The translations under genes were made by a program, and so were the position numbers. The notes under the pieces are model-generated. The model searched no databases. It was given only the letters and a program-made list of their open reading frames with translations, and was not told where the DNA came from. Below, piece after piece: positions 45,801 through 57,800 of a DNA stretch of 64,000 bases. Within the stretch, counting starts at the first letter, position 1; the number at the start of each line of letters is the position of its first letter. Where the stretch lies: positions 4,149,604-4,213,603 of the forward strand of contig KL647288.1 in assembly GCA_000727475.1 (NCBI GenBank), given 5' to 3'. This DNA comes from Sarcocystis neurona. Its lineage: Eukaryota > Apicomplexa > Conoidasida > Eucoccidiorida > Sarcocystidae.

Positions 45801-48800
45801 ACCTCTCTGTGTGTGTGTGTGTGGATGTGGATATCTACGTATGTGAGTCCATGTGTATATCCATATGTATATCTACATATGCGTCTGTGTGTGAACGTCC
45901 ATACGTGTGTATATATATTCACACCCGCGTGTATGTGTGTGTGTATACTACAGGCATGTGTGGACGTCTATATACATACATGTGCTCACGTGTGTGTGTG
46001 GATGTGAATATCTCTCTATGTAAGTCCGTCTGTATACGTATATTTATAGGTGTGTATGCTATGTGTGGACGCCCATATGTATGTGTATTCTCACGTACGC
46101 ATATATTTGTGTGTCTGTGTGTGCCTGCGTCCATATTTGTATGTGCGTCGATCGCGTGGCGTGCTTTCGAGCGTTTTGCTTATCAAACTGTATCACAGAG
46201 AGCGACTGGGGCGGGGGGGCCATGGGAGGACGGGCTCGTCCTTCTCTCGCGGCCCTGCACGTACTCCCGCACTGCAGCGAGGAACGTGGGCAGCAGACAG
46301 ACCTGGCGGCTTTCTTTCGATATACCTGCTCACAGAAGGTGCCACTAGTGTGTGGAAATGCAGAGAGAACAAGAGAGGGACAGAGGAAATGTGGCAGGTT
46401 GCATGTCTGCCGTTGGCTGACCGACGTCCCCCACGCGGCCGGGTCTCCGTCCTGGGGCAGTCAGACAGCGTCTTGGCTCGATTTACGTACAGAGGGAGAT
46501 AGATAGACAGAGAGAGGTCGACAGAAAAAGACAAGTGTGTGTGTGTGTATCTGCAGGTGGTATCTCCACCGAATGGTTGAAGAACTGCAGCGTCGTACTC
46601 CGGATATATATACATGTGTGCATATATGCAACACGTATAAATGTGGCTCTTTTTAGTGGGCGTGGATGTATGGGGACGTCCATTGAAGCAGGTATAATAC
46701 GCTAATCTGCTCGTCTACACGTATACATATATGCATACACACGTATATATATATGTATGAATGACTAGCCACACATCGATACGTGCGTATATATATATAT
46801 AGAGAGAGAGAGAGGGAATATGGTTTGTATACAGATATATATGCATAGGTAGATATGTATATAGACAGGAACTCTGTTTGTTTGTAGATGTGTATATATT
46901 GATAGGTCCAGATAGACATATATATACCTACGTATGTGCTGAAGTGTGTTTCAAGAGAAAGTACGGATCACGTACAGGTATACGTTTGTATAGATAGATA
47001 TATCTATGTACATACATATGTGGAGGAACATACATATATTTACGTATATGGATATATATATGTACTTGTATAGGTGGATATATTTATAAAGGTGAATTCT
47101 GTTTGAAGAGTTTGTATGATTTTCTTTGTCCTGTACACTCTGTTTCAGAGGCGCCTTGCCCTGCGCTCCCGTCTGCTGGTGTGGAGGGGAGCACACATTT
47201 TTTCTCTGCTTCCACGCGCAGCAGCGATGAAGAAAGGGGAAGCGAAGACGGGGAAGGGCAGTGTCCAGCGGAGCAACTGCATGCGTGGAATCGTCGCTTC
47301 GAAAAGCAGTTTTTCTCTTTGGTGCGTGATCTGGTGTACGTACACCTGGAGGAGGAGGAGGTTGCTGCTGCAGCGAAGACGGGATGGTCAGCAGCGCAAG
47401 ACGCGTGGACAGGCCCGTGGAAAGGGGGAGTTCGCTTCCTCCTTGGCCTCCTGGTGCAACAGCTGCGGAGCGAGCTGCAGCAAGACGTGTGGGGAGCCGA
47501 GCTGCAGGATTCGCAGCAGCAGGCGGTGGACTTGCAGCCCTCCAGCATATCTGTTTTACCTGCTTTCTGCTGCCTTACTTTTCCGGGAGGTGGCGCTAAT
47601 GCTGCTGCTGGCGCATCTCTTCCTCTGTCATCGGTGGGACTGCTGGCGCTGCGGCCTGCGCTGCTGTGGGCGTGCAAAGGCTGCAGTCTTGAGCTACTGC
47701 TGCGCACGAAGCGGAAGCAGCAGCAGCAGCAGGCAGGAGGAGTAGCAGCAGCAGGCGGACAGCGGCAGCGGCAGCAGGAGACAGAAGAACGAAGAGGAGG
47801 AGGAGCAGTGGCAGCAGCAGAAGGCTACAGCGCTTTAACAGCAGCTGCAGTGGAAGACGAGGACTTTGCTGCCTTTCTTCAGGCCTGCGTTCGAAGTGAG
47901 CAGAGCCCACCCGTTATTTCTTCCTCTTCTTCTTCAACAGCAGCAGCAGGGTCGCCGCATGCAGTCGCGAAGCAGGAACCACAGCTCGCGCAGCTCGTGG
48001 GGCCCCAGCAGCAACCCACAGGGAAGAATACGCAGCAGCAACAGCAGCAGCAGCCGAGAGAAGAAGAGCTGCGAGAACCACATCCACAGCTGCCGACGGG
48101 ACACGACGGCGGGCTTCCTCAAACATCGTCTGCTCTGTCCTGTTCGCAGGACGCAACAGCAGAGACGTCCCTCCCTCCTGCTCTGCAACTGCAGCAGCTG
48201 CTAAAAGTTGGCTGCACTGCTTGCTATAGCGCCTGCGGTGCCGTGTTATGGAATCGCTTCTCCCTGCTGGTGCTGGACGTATATTCCCAGCAGCAAGCCC
48301 GACTCTCTTCACGCTGTAGGGGGAAAAATCTGCAGGCAAATATGAGTAAGCTGCTGTGCTGCTGCGGTTGTTTGTAGAAGAGGCGCCGGAGCAGGGAGAG
48401 ACCAGCAACGACGGCAGACGGCAGCCGCATGGCAACGGGGACGACACAGCTACTGCACAGCGCAGCGTAGCTGCGCGGAACAGCACGGCACCGACAGCAG
48501 CAGAGGCAGCAGCGTATATGAGGAGCAGCATTTTCACAGCAGGTCTTGGAGCTGCTTGGGCAGCAGCGGACAGACTGAGCAGCCAAAGAAGAACAGCAAT
48601 GTTAAAAATAAGCTCAGGACTGCAGCAAGCGGGCAGCATCTGCGACGTAGGGTAGCGCACCCAGAGCAACGGCAAGGGTGTCGCGAAGCCGAACGCGGGA
48701 GCAGTGCAGAAGCGACAGCACGGCAGCAGCAGCAGCAGGAACGAGTAACCAGCAGAACAGCAGCAGGCTTGTGTAACACCGGAGGGGAGAACGTCCAGCA

Positions 48801-51800
48801 TCGTAGCAGCGCGGCGGTCGTCAAGCACAAGACGCCGCCTTTTCCTCAGCAGTTCTCTGGCTTTTGGGGTCGTCTGGTGGGCAGCGAGGAAAAGGCAGGG
48901 AGAGGAAATTAGTTGAGCGTGGGTTCGGCCTTTGTATTCCTGCTACTTGGGAAGACAGGACGCTTCGGCGACGAGGCGCACCAGCACCAAGAGCAGCAAA
49001 CGTGCACCAGCAGCAGCAGGGCGACACGTCAGCAGGACAAGTGGACGCAGTAGCAGCAGCAGCAGCAGAGGCGCAGCAGAGTTGTAGCTGCGGAAAAAAA
49101 ATTTCGACCATTGCAGGAGTTACTGCGTCAGGGGAAGGGGCCACAAAAGAAGCAGCTGCAGCAGCAGAAACATAGCGCTAGCAGCAGCAGAGTAGCGAAG
49201 AAACAGCAGCAACCAAAGCTTAGTGGAGGAAGAGCAGCAGGAGCAGATCTGCGCAGGAATAGCAATAGTAGTAGGAGCAGCAGATTAGTCGAAGAGTAGC
49301 AACCGCAGCAGTTTGCTTGGGGAGCAAGAGGAAGAGTCAGTGTGGTGGCAGCAGCAGCAGCAGCGCGTCGTGAAGCGCCACGAGTAGCATGCAGGGGAGG
49401 AGAAGCGCCAGAGCAGCTCATGAAGAGCACACAGCAGCGGCAGCTCAGAAAGATGCGCGGGCGTGGGAGTACCCCTCTTGTTGGGGCCGCTGCTGCTTTG
49501 TAACTTCTGCCTGTAGTGTCATTGTAGCACTGCAGCAGTCACTTTCCTGTGAAAGAAGAGGCGAGGTAGCTGACAAGTTGCCCAAAGCAGACCATCGTTC
49601 TCCATGCTGCTCTTGAGCTACTTATCCTTCTTTGCTTCTGCTGCTACAGCAACTGCCACGCGACGAACTCTGCTGCTGCTGCTGGTGCTGCCCTTCCTTC
49701 TGCTGTTGCTCCACGTCTGCTGCTGTTCCTGCAACGACGTGCCTAGGACTCTTGCCCTCTGACGCTTCTGCTGCTGCCGCTTCTGCTGCTGCCGCTTCTG
49801 CTGCTGCCGCTGCCAGATTTCCTTGAAGACTACTTTTCTGCTGTTAGCACTGCCAAGTTGAAGCAGGTGCCTCACGACACTGCTGCTGCTGCTTCTGTTG
49901 CTCTTCTCGACTTGGGTCAATTATCTCCCGGTTCCGAGCCTGTTGTTGCTGCTCGGCGCCGGCTACTACTGCCCAGGCGTACCTGCTGCTGTTTTCTATC
50001 CCCCAGCGTCCCAGCAGCAATCCTTGTCCTCTTTCTGTTTGCTTGAACGCGTAGATACAGCGCGCGTAACAGGACCTGTCTGTTCACGCGAATACTACTT
50101 CCTTTCAGCATGTAGAATTCATTCTATCTGTCTCTCTCCACCTACGTATGGATGCGGGCACATATATACACAGACAGAGAGGACGCTGCCTGGTACTTAA
50201 CAGAAAAAAGCTACTTGTCTACATGAATATATATATCTGTAGAGAGAGGAAGAGACCGGGGGACAGAGCTGCAGCTGATGTAATATAATATATCCGTCTG
50301 TCCACGGAAGTGCACTTGGAAAGCGAGACAGAAAGAGAGAGAAAGACTGCGATTTGTTGTACCCACCAGTGTATTCGTTTCTCTGTGTTACTCTTTCTAT
50401 ATGTGAATGTAATATATATTGTTACACATGCATATATATATGTATGTGTATATGTGTACATATGTATATGCATATATTCGTAGGTAGGGAGGGAGAGATA
50501 AGGATCATGCCGTAGGGTACACACTGATGAACTTTCTTTTCTATGTAGGTCTTTTTTTGTGTGTAACTCCTTTCGTGTGTGTATATTCGATGTATACTTG
50601 TATTTGCATGTACAAGCCGTCTGCGTAGGGTGGATGCGAGGCTGCACTGCACTTTGGCCCGTGTCTGTCTTTTTGCTGGCCCAAAACGCATGCAGCAGAA
50701 GATTCTCCGTGATTTGAAAAGGCGGGAAACGAGGGAAGAGCAGTCAAATACAGAAGGCACTGCTGTGCGAATGTTTCGTAGGTTCATACGTCTTCGGAGT
50801 CTTCTGCCGTCGTCTACAGCTCGCCGCTGCTGCTGCTGTTGCTGGACGGAGTGTGCTGCAGAAAAGCCCGTGCTGCTTGAAGACCGGCTGATATCACTGC
50901 TCTTGGGCTGCCGCTGCTGGTGCGGTTGCATGTTGTGACCCGCTGCTGTTATTTCAGCTGCTGCCAGCGCTTCTGCCGCTGCTGCTGCTGCTGCCTCTGC
51001 TCCGCGATGGTGCCTCAGGAGACACGGCCTGCTGCCCCTGGTGCTTCTGTGCGCACACGCGTGCTGCTGAGATGTGCTGCTGGCGCGCTGGACTGCTGCA
51101 GGACTGCCGACGGAAGCATCTGCAGCCGCAATGCAGCTGCTGTTGGAACTTCGCCAGCAGGCGCGTTTGCTACTTGCCTACGTAGGAGAGTAAGCCAAGT
51201 TGCTCCTTCCTTCTCCTAGCAACTGCGTATCCACTCCCGCACCAGTTCTACCATGCGTGCACGTGTGTATATATATACATATATATATATGTATAGGAAT
51301 ATCTGTAGGGTCGCGCGCGCGTGTGTCAGGCCTACCTTTTTATATGGGTCTACGTATGGGAGTAGCATTTCTGCACCTCCGTCTGCGTTGTGCGACCTAC
51401 ACATGTATTTATCTATCGAAGAAAATCCCCCTGAACGAGAGGACTGGGTTCTTGATATACATATATACACATGTAGTTTTTGTTGTGACAGAAGGACTCC
51501 ACAGACAGATATTATACGGACAAATATATATATATATATGCATATATATATGTATATATGTATATCTATTTTTCTGTGACCGGTGGCTTCTACGGACAGA
51601 TATGGATTCACACACATATGTATATACGTATGTGTATGCATATGTGTCTATTTTTCTGTGGCAGATGGCCTGCGCAGACAAATACGGATCCATACATATA
51701 CGTACACACTCACATAATATGTGTAGATGCGTGTTTAGATTCATTCCTACGTGTACGCTCGTTTTTGCAGGGGGAGGGGGCGCGAGTGCAGCGGTATTCG

Positions 51801-54800
51801 TCTGCAAGTCATACGTGGGTAGCTCCTTGAAAAACGGCGATGCATGAGGTTGCCAGTCTGGCCGCCCTGGGCTGGGCGTTTCTGCCTTTGTTGCGCTGCT
51901 CGCGGCGCCGTCGGGAAGAGTAGCGCTGCTGCACGTGGTCCCGGCGTGGCAGCGTTACACGCGCTGCAGTACACACTCATATTTTCTCCTTTTCTTCTTC
52001 CCGCTCATGTTTTCTCTCCTTCTTCTTGCCAGTCGTGTTTTTCTCTTCTCCTTTTTCTCCGTCGAGCGCGGGCGCAAGCGCCTTCCACGGGCTTGGAGCT
52101 GTGCGTGGGGAAGTCGACTGATGTAGACAGGCGATGTGTGGTGGCCAGCCACTGCGTTTTGACGGCTCCGTGACTCTTCCTTTGCATGAAAAAGAGAAGT
52201 TTTTTGTCTCTTCTGGCGCGCAGTTGTCTGTGCCGTCGTCGAGCTGTCTCAGTTGAAGAGAGACTCCCACCCTGCAGCCCGCACCGGTGTGTCGAAGAAC
52301 ACGCGTGCGGCGAGTACGGATATGACCTTGCAGCTGCTGTCGCAGCTGCTGGGCGTGGCAGCAAGGAAACGAAAAGTAGCTCACCTCGCTGACTCTTTCC
52401 ACACACACATTTCTTCTTCTCTTGTGCACGCGCCGAGGACGCATCTCCGGGCCGTGAGGCGCCGGAGATCTCGTGGTCAAGCCGCCGCCTTGGCAAAGAT
52501 GAAAAAAGCTGCTTGTGCTGCTCCAGTTCCTCACCGCACTTCCTGCTGCAAGAAGCACGGGGTGCTTACAGTGACATGCAAACGAGCAGCTAGTGGATTT
52601 GTCCGCAGACAGCGTGAAGGCCACACACGCAGGTGTAAGCAACGCCAGCAGGTCTCTAGATAAGTAGACACTACATATGTATACGTGTATATTTGTACGT
52701 ACGTACATATCTAGCTATGAGCTAGAGAGCTTCGTGAACACATATAAATAGGCACGCATATATATCATGAATCCATGGCTGTGTGTGTGTATAAGGCTGC
52801 ACCCGAGCAAGTACAAGTGTCAGCGTTCTGCGGGCAGTATGGCTGAGTCCTCTCACTTCATACACGTGTCTCTTCCTCGTCCTCTATGACGACGCATGTC
52901 TTAGTGGAAGAAATTTAGAAACGAGTGTCCACTCCAGTGTATGTATGCGGGCATCTATATTACGTATAGGGAGGCATGTTGCTGTTTCTGTCTCTCGCCG
53001 CGCGCCGGTCTTTAAAGCACGCGACTCTTTTTGCGTGTTGAGCGGCTTCTGCTGCTGCTGAAGAATTTTCGCTGCTCACGGGGCGATTCTACCTGTTGCA
53101 GGAGCAGCCCGACTGCGTCTCTGCTGCTGCACGTCCTCAAGGCTGCAGCAGCCGCTGCTATTGCGGGCTGTTTCCGCCGAATCGCTGCCCAGTGTTTCAA
53201 TGAAGCGAAGACTGCAGCGACAGCAGCAGCAGCGACAGGAGCAGCACCGACAGCGTCACCAGTACCACCACCAAGGGCAGCAGCAGCAGTAGAAGCAGCA
53301 GCAGCTATGACGCGAAGAGGATGCGAAGGAGGAGGAGGACAAGCAGCACTTGCATTAGCAGCAGAAGCGATGATTGTGGATAGGAGCGGAGTGCTTCTGG
53401 CCTGTGAAGCAGCTGCCGCTGATGTAGAAGGAGGCGTTGCAAGGCAGAATGACAGCACCGCGATGAACAGAAGCAAGACGGACTCGATTGGTTTGCTCTT
53501 CAACGGCCAAAACAGTAGTCCGGACCTTTCTGCTGCTTTTGTGGGAACTTCTTCTGCCGCTGCTGCTGACGCTCCTGCTGGTGCTGGTCAGACTTGCACT
53601 GCTGCTGCTGCTGCCGACTTTCCGACTGCCGCTCCGGTGGACGATGCTTCCACGGTCGCTGCTGCCGGCGGCACTGCTGCGGTGACGCATGGAAACGGTC
53701 CTGGGCAGCAGTTTTCTTTCTACAACGATGAACAGCAGCCGAAGGGGGACTATGTGGGAAGTGAAGAGTATCTTTCTTTGGTGTTTGACGCGTGTGTCCT
53801 GACTCTGGTTCTTGACAGCGAGCCCCCCCGCTGGGCCCTTAACACATTTCCCAAGCCCCCAGAGCAGCACCAGGCAGAACAACGGCAGCAGCAGTGTTGC
53901 GTGCGGCAGAAAGAACAACAACACGGGCTGAGTTCACAGGTGCAACAAAAGCAACAGGAGCAGCCGCAACAGGAGGAGAAGCAGCACCCTGAGATGCGCG
54001 GCGTCGATGTGACTTCCTGCGTCGGTAAAGGGGGAGCGCCGGAAACTGAACCAGCAGCAACAGCAGCGACAGCAGCGTCAACAGTGAGAGCTGCAGGGGG
54101 GGAAACAGCAGCAGATGTTGGTGCCGGCTACACTACAGAGGACGTCTGTGTTAACAGCTCGCCTCTCTCGCGTCACCGAGCAGGACTCTTGTGGGAGCAA
54201 ATCTCGACGCTCGCGAACAGCAATGCCGTCCTTAAAACGTTTGTGCGTGAAGCCACTGCGCTGCTGGCTGCAGATCTGTTTTTGCAAGACGCAGATAGGA
54301 CGCAGCGTGTGGAGGAGCTGCAGCAGCGGCAGCAGAAGCAGCAGCCGCAGCAGCCGGCGGCTGTAGCACAGCCTGTTGAAAAGGAAGAGCAGTACGAGAG
54401 GGAACAGCAGCAACAGCAGCAGCAACAGAAGGGGCGACAACGCCTGCAGGCGCAGCAGCAAGACAACGCAGAGCAGCTGAAACGCAGCTCGCAAGTGCAG
54501 CAACAAGAGCAACTCGAAAAGGACGCGAAGGACTTGCCGGGGGGCCGGGAAGAAAATGACAGGGGACGGCAACCCAAGCAAATGCAGCAGCAGGGTCATC
54601 ATGCGTCTGAGCAACGCGAACACGAAGGATTCATCAACGTAGCGGGAGACGCACGTGTGAAGGACGGAGAGGTGCGGCCGAGGACGACTACTGCTGCTGC
54701 TGTCCACGCTGCCGTGCAGCAGAGAGAAACGTCTGCTGCCCCTTGTGAAGGCTCTGCTGCGGCGCGGCTGTGGTACGCGAAAATGTTTGCCAGGACTCTG

Positions 54801-57800
54801 CTGGTCCGGAGAGCCTGCACGCGGCAGCAGCACAACGGCAATACCTGGGGCCGATGTGCGTCGCACATATACATGTATATGTATTATATTGGAGATTTAT
54901 AAAGAGGCACGCGTAGAGGCCATCTGCACGTCTCTTGAGAAATTAGAAAAACACGTATGTAGCTTTGATGTGTACGAACTTGGCATTCTGCGTACGTGTA
55001 TATCTGCCTATAGACTCATGCACACAGATGTGCATATGTTTCTCTATGTGTGGACAGATACGTATTCACACTTATATATATATATATGTGCATACGTACT
55101 GGGGACGAGTCCAGAATTTCCTCGATACACCCGTGTTGGTGTACATGCGCGTCGACTTTTTTTTCCTCGCGGCGGGTTCTTTTAGGGTGTGGATTCGCGG
55201 GCGACCTGCTCCTTTCCCCTACGTGCTGCAGTGCACGCATGTATGCGCATAGACGGCGCTACTGAGCATATACATTCATAATACCTGTTTCTCTGTTTCT
55301 TAATATATTTCTTCTGGTACACGTGAATATGTATATATGTATGTATAGTCGTAATTTATGTATGTATGTATATAGATATATATACATTGTATTTCGTATG
55401 TAGTTTGTTATCTCGACCTTCCACACATCTCATATACAGGAGCAGCAACGTGTTGTGAGTTGCGTTGACGGCAGCGCACATGTATACGTGAGCAGAAAAA
55501 CACCTGTCAATTGATATAGAGACCTGCCTGCGTTATGCCTGCAGCAGAAAAGGATATCTGTGCGGGCTTGTCTAGGTACGCGTGTGAATTCGCCAACAAA
55601 GAGGAGAGGCACAAGGAGCGACTGAATAATTTTGGTTTGTGTGGTCGTTTTTGTGTGCGTGGATTGCCGCGCCCGATCACGGCGCAGGAGGAACGGCGAA
55701 GCATTTCTCGCCTCGTGTCGCACCCTGCTCTTCCCACTCTCTCCTGTAGGCGAGGGAGTGTCGGTTGCTCTTGTGCAACCCGACAGCACCAACAACAGCA
55801 GCAGCAGCACGAGCGGCAGCCGAAGCAGCAACAGCAGCAGCCTCAGATACGGCGCCTTGCGTTTTGAGCCGTCTCCGATGCAGTTGCTGCCGCCGATGGA
55901 GCGAATTCAATTACTACCGACGCCGTGTCTCGTCAACCAGCAGCCGCATGCACGAGCACAGACGGCTGTCTCGTCGACGACGGCAGGTACGTGTGACCAC
56001 CTAAAGAAAGCGAAGCAGAAGAAGAAGAAGAGTGGGTCAGGGCTTCACAGCTGCAAAGAATAAGATGAAGAGAAAGCAAAGGAGGTGCACACGTAGGTGA
56101 AGCCCGCGCCAGGAGCTTAACGAGGGGATAGCCGCTGTTAATCGTAAAGCGAACGAGTATACACACACGTAGTGGGACGAGACGTAAGAGAAGAAACTAC
56201 GCTCGTATGTGCACAAACCACGTCGACCACTGCAGAGCAGCTCGAAAGGCTGTTCTCGCAAAACAGCCAGGGTGACGCTAGTAATCACCGACGGCGCGAG
56301 ACGGACGCACAGTGCTGCTGCTGCTCTGCTTTCTGCCAGGAGGTCTATTCATAGACAGCAACTCTTGTGGTGCAGCGCGTGACTCACTTCGTTGTAGACG
56401 CGCGTACCGAAAAGATGTTACACTTCGATAAGAATATGGAAGCCTACGGCCACGTGTATAGTGCGCGGGCGACGCGTGCTCGTATAGGAGATGTCGCAGT
56501 TTAATAACAATATGTAAGCCTACCGACTCATACGTAGAGCGCGGACGGTGCGTGCTTGTATACCCGTGTAGATGTGGGTAACTGCTCAAACATACAAACA
56601 CGCGTGTGCGACCACCTTAACGTCGACTGAAGTAGTCATGGAAGACGATTGTTGGCGACTTCTTTTCTTCTGGTTGGCGCAGTTGGTCTGCGATCGAGTC
56701 TCTCGCTTGTGCCTTTGAAAAGAACTGTTTGGAACCTCACCTGCTGCGTGCGAGCTGCAGGAGCAGGTGGTGGAAGAGGAGAGGAGCGTTTGTCTGACGA
56801 TGCTGCCGCGGCGTCCGCAGGAGCGGCGCCTCTTCTGGCGGAAATCAAAACAGGGGCGAATAAGCAGGCGCAGCAGGAGCAGCAACAGCAAGACTCGCTG
56901 TGGTCTACTGTCATTGGCGGTGCTGCAGGAGAGAGTAAGGATCGCAGAGGAGATACCTGCACCAGAAACAGGCGCCGTGCCTCACACGGACTAGCTTTGG
57001 TCGAAAAAAAAGGAGCACCGAAGTTATTTTGGCCTGTCTTCGCAGTGTAGTGCAACGAAGGGGTGCTGAGCCCTGAAAACGAATGTGAAGCACCGCAGAA
57101 GAGACGGATACCGGAGGTAACAAGGGGAGGGTTGAGAGAATACGGTATGCATACATCTGTGTATTTGCATCGGCCTGAATGCTCACGTTTCTCTTTCGCC
57201 GGCGCTGGTGGTCGCGCATACGCTTATACACATGTGTGGGACTTGCTGTGTGTATTACCGTAGCTGCTGATGCGCACACAGGTGCGTGTCACTGTTGCTT
57301 GCCAGAAAGGGAGAGGACAGCCACAGGGAAAGAGCAAAGGTTAGTGTACCAAGAGTAGGTGTCTGTGTAGGAATACATTCATGATGTTTCTGTAGAGTGA
57401 GTAATACAGAGAAGGACATATGTATATAAAAGAATGATGTGTCCATGTGTCTACAGAGAGTGAGGGATGCTGAGGGCGTTGCGGTAACCAAATCAGTGCT
57501 GACAAGATAAGTGAGCAGGTCACTGACTTCCCTGCCGTGCATCGTCCGTATACGCACACGAACGTTTAGGTATCCGAATGTGCTGTTGACTTGCTTTAGT
57601 TCCTCTTCGGCTGCAGAAGCACTTTTTTCGAAGTAAGCGACGGTGTTCGCTATGGGAGTGGACGGACGGGGATAATATATATATATATGTATACGTATAC
57701 GTGTACATCTCCACCATCGTGCTGCTGGCGGTGGTGTCGTCCGAGGCTTGCTCGCCCAGCGCTGCTACTGCCGTTGTTGCGCCTTCGGCGTTGTGACCGG

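Noticed and set aside
45626..46348. 240-codon plus-strand ORF with repeated CGRPRMYTYI-like units
   Set aside because: Translation of the GTGTATAT/GTGGACGTCCAC repeats inside COG1 intron 2.
49760..50046. Candidate extra COG1 exon containing LPDFLEDYFSAVSTAKLKQV
   Set aside because: Protein-like, but joining exon 3 straight to exon 4 recreates the conserved block with matching phase. Inserting this part would break it.
51977..52708. 243-codon minus-strand and 136-codon plus-strand ORFs
   Set aside because: Within COG1 intron 4. Both strands open, no recognised family, and the exon 4-5 join is consistent without them.
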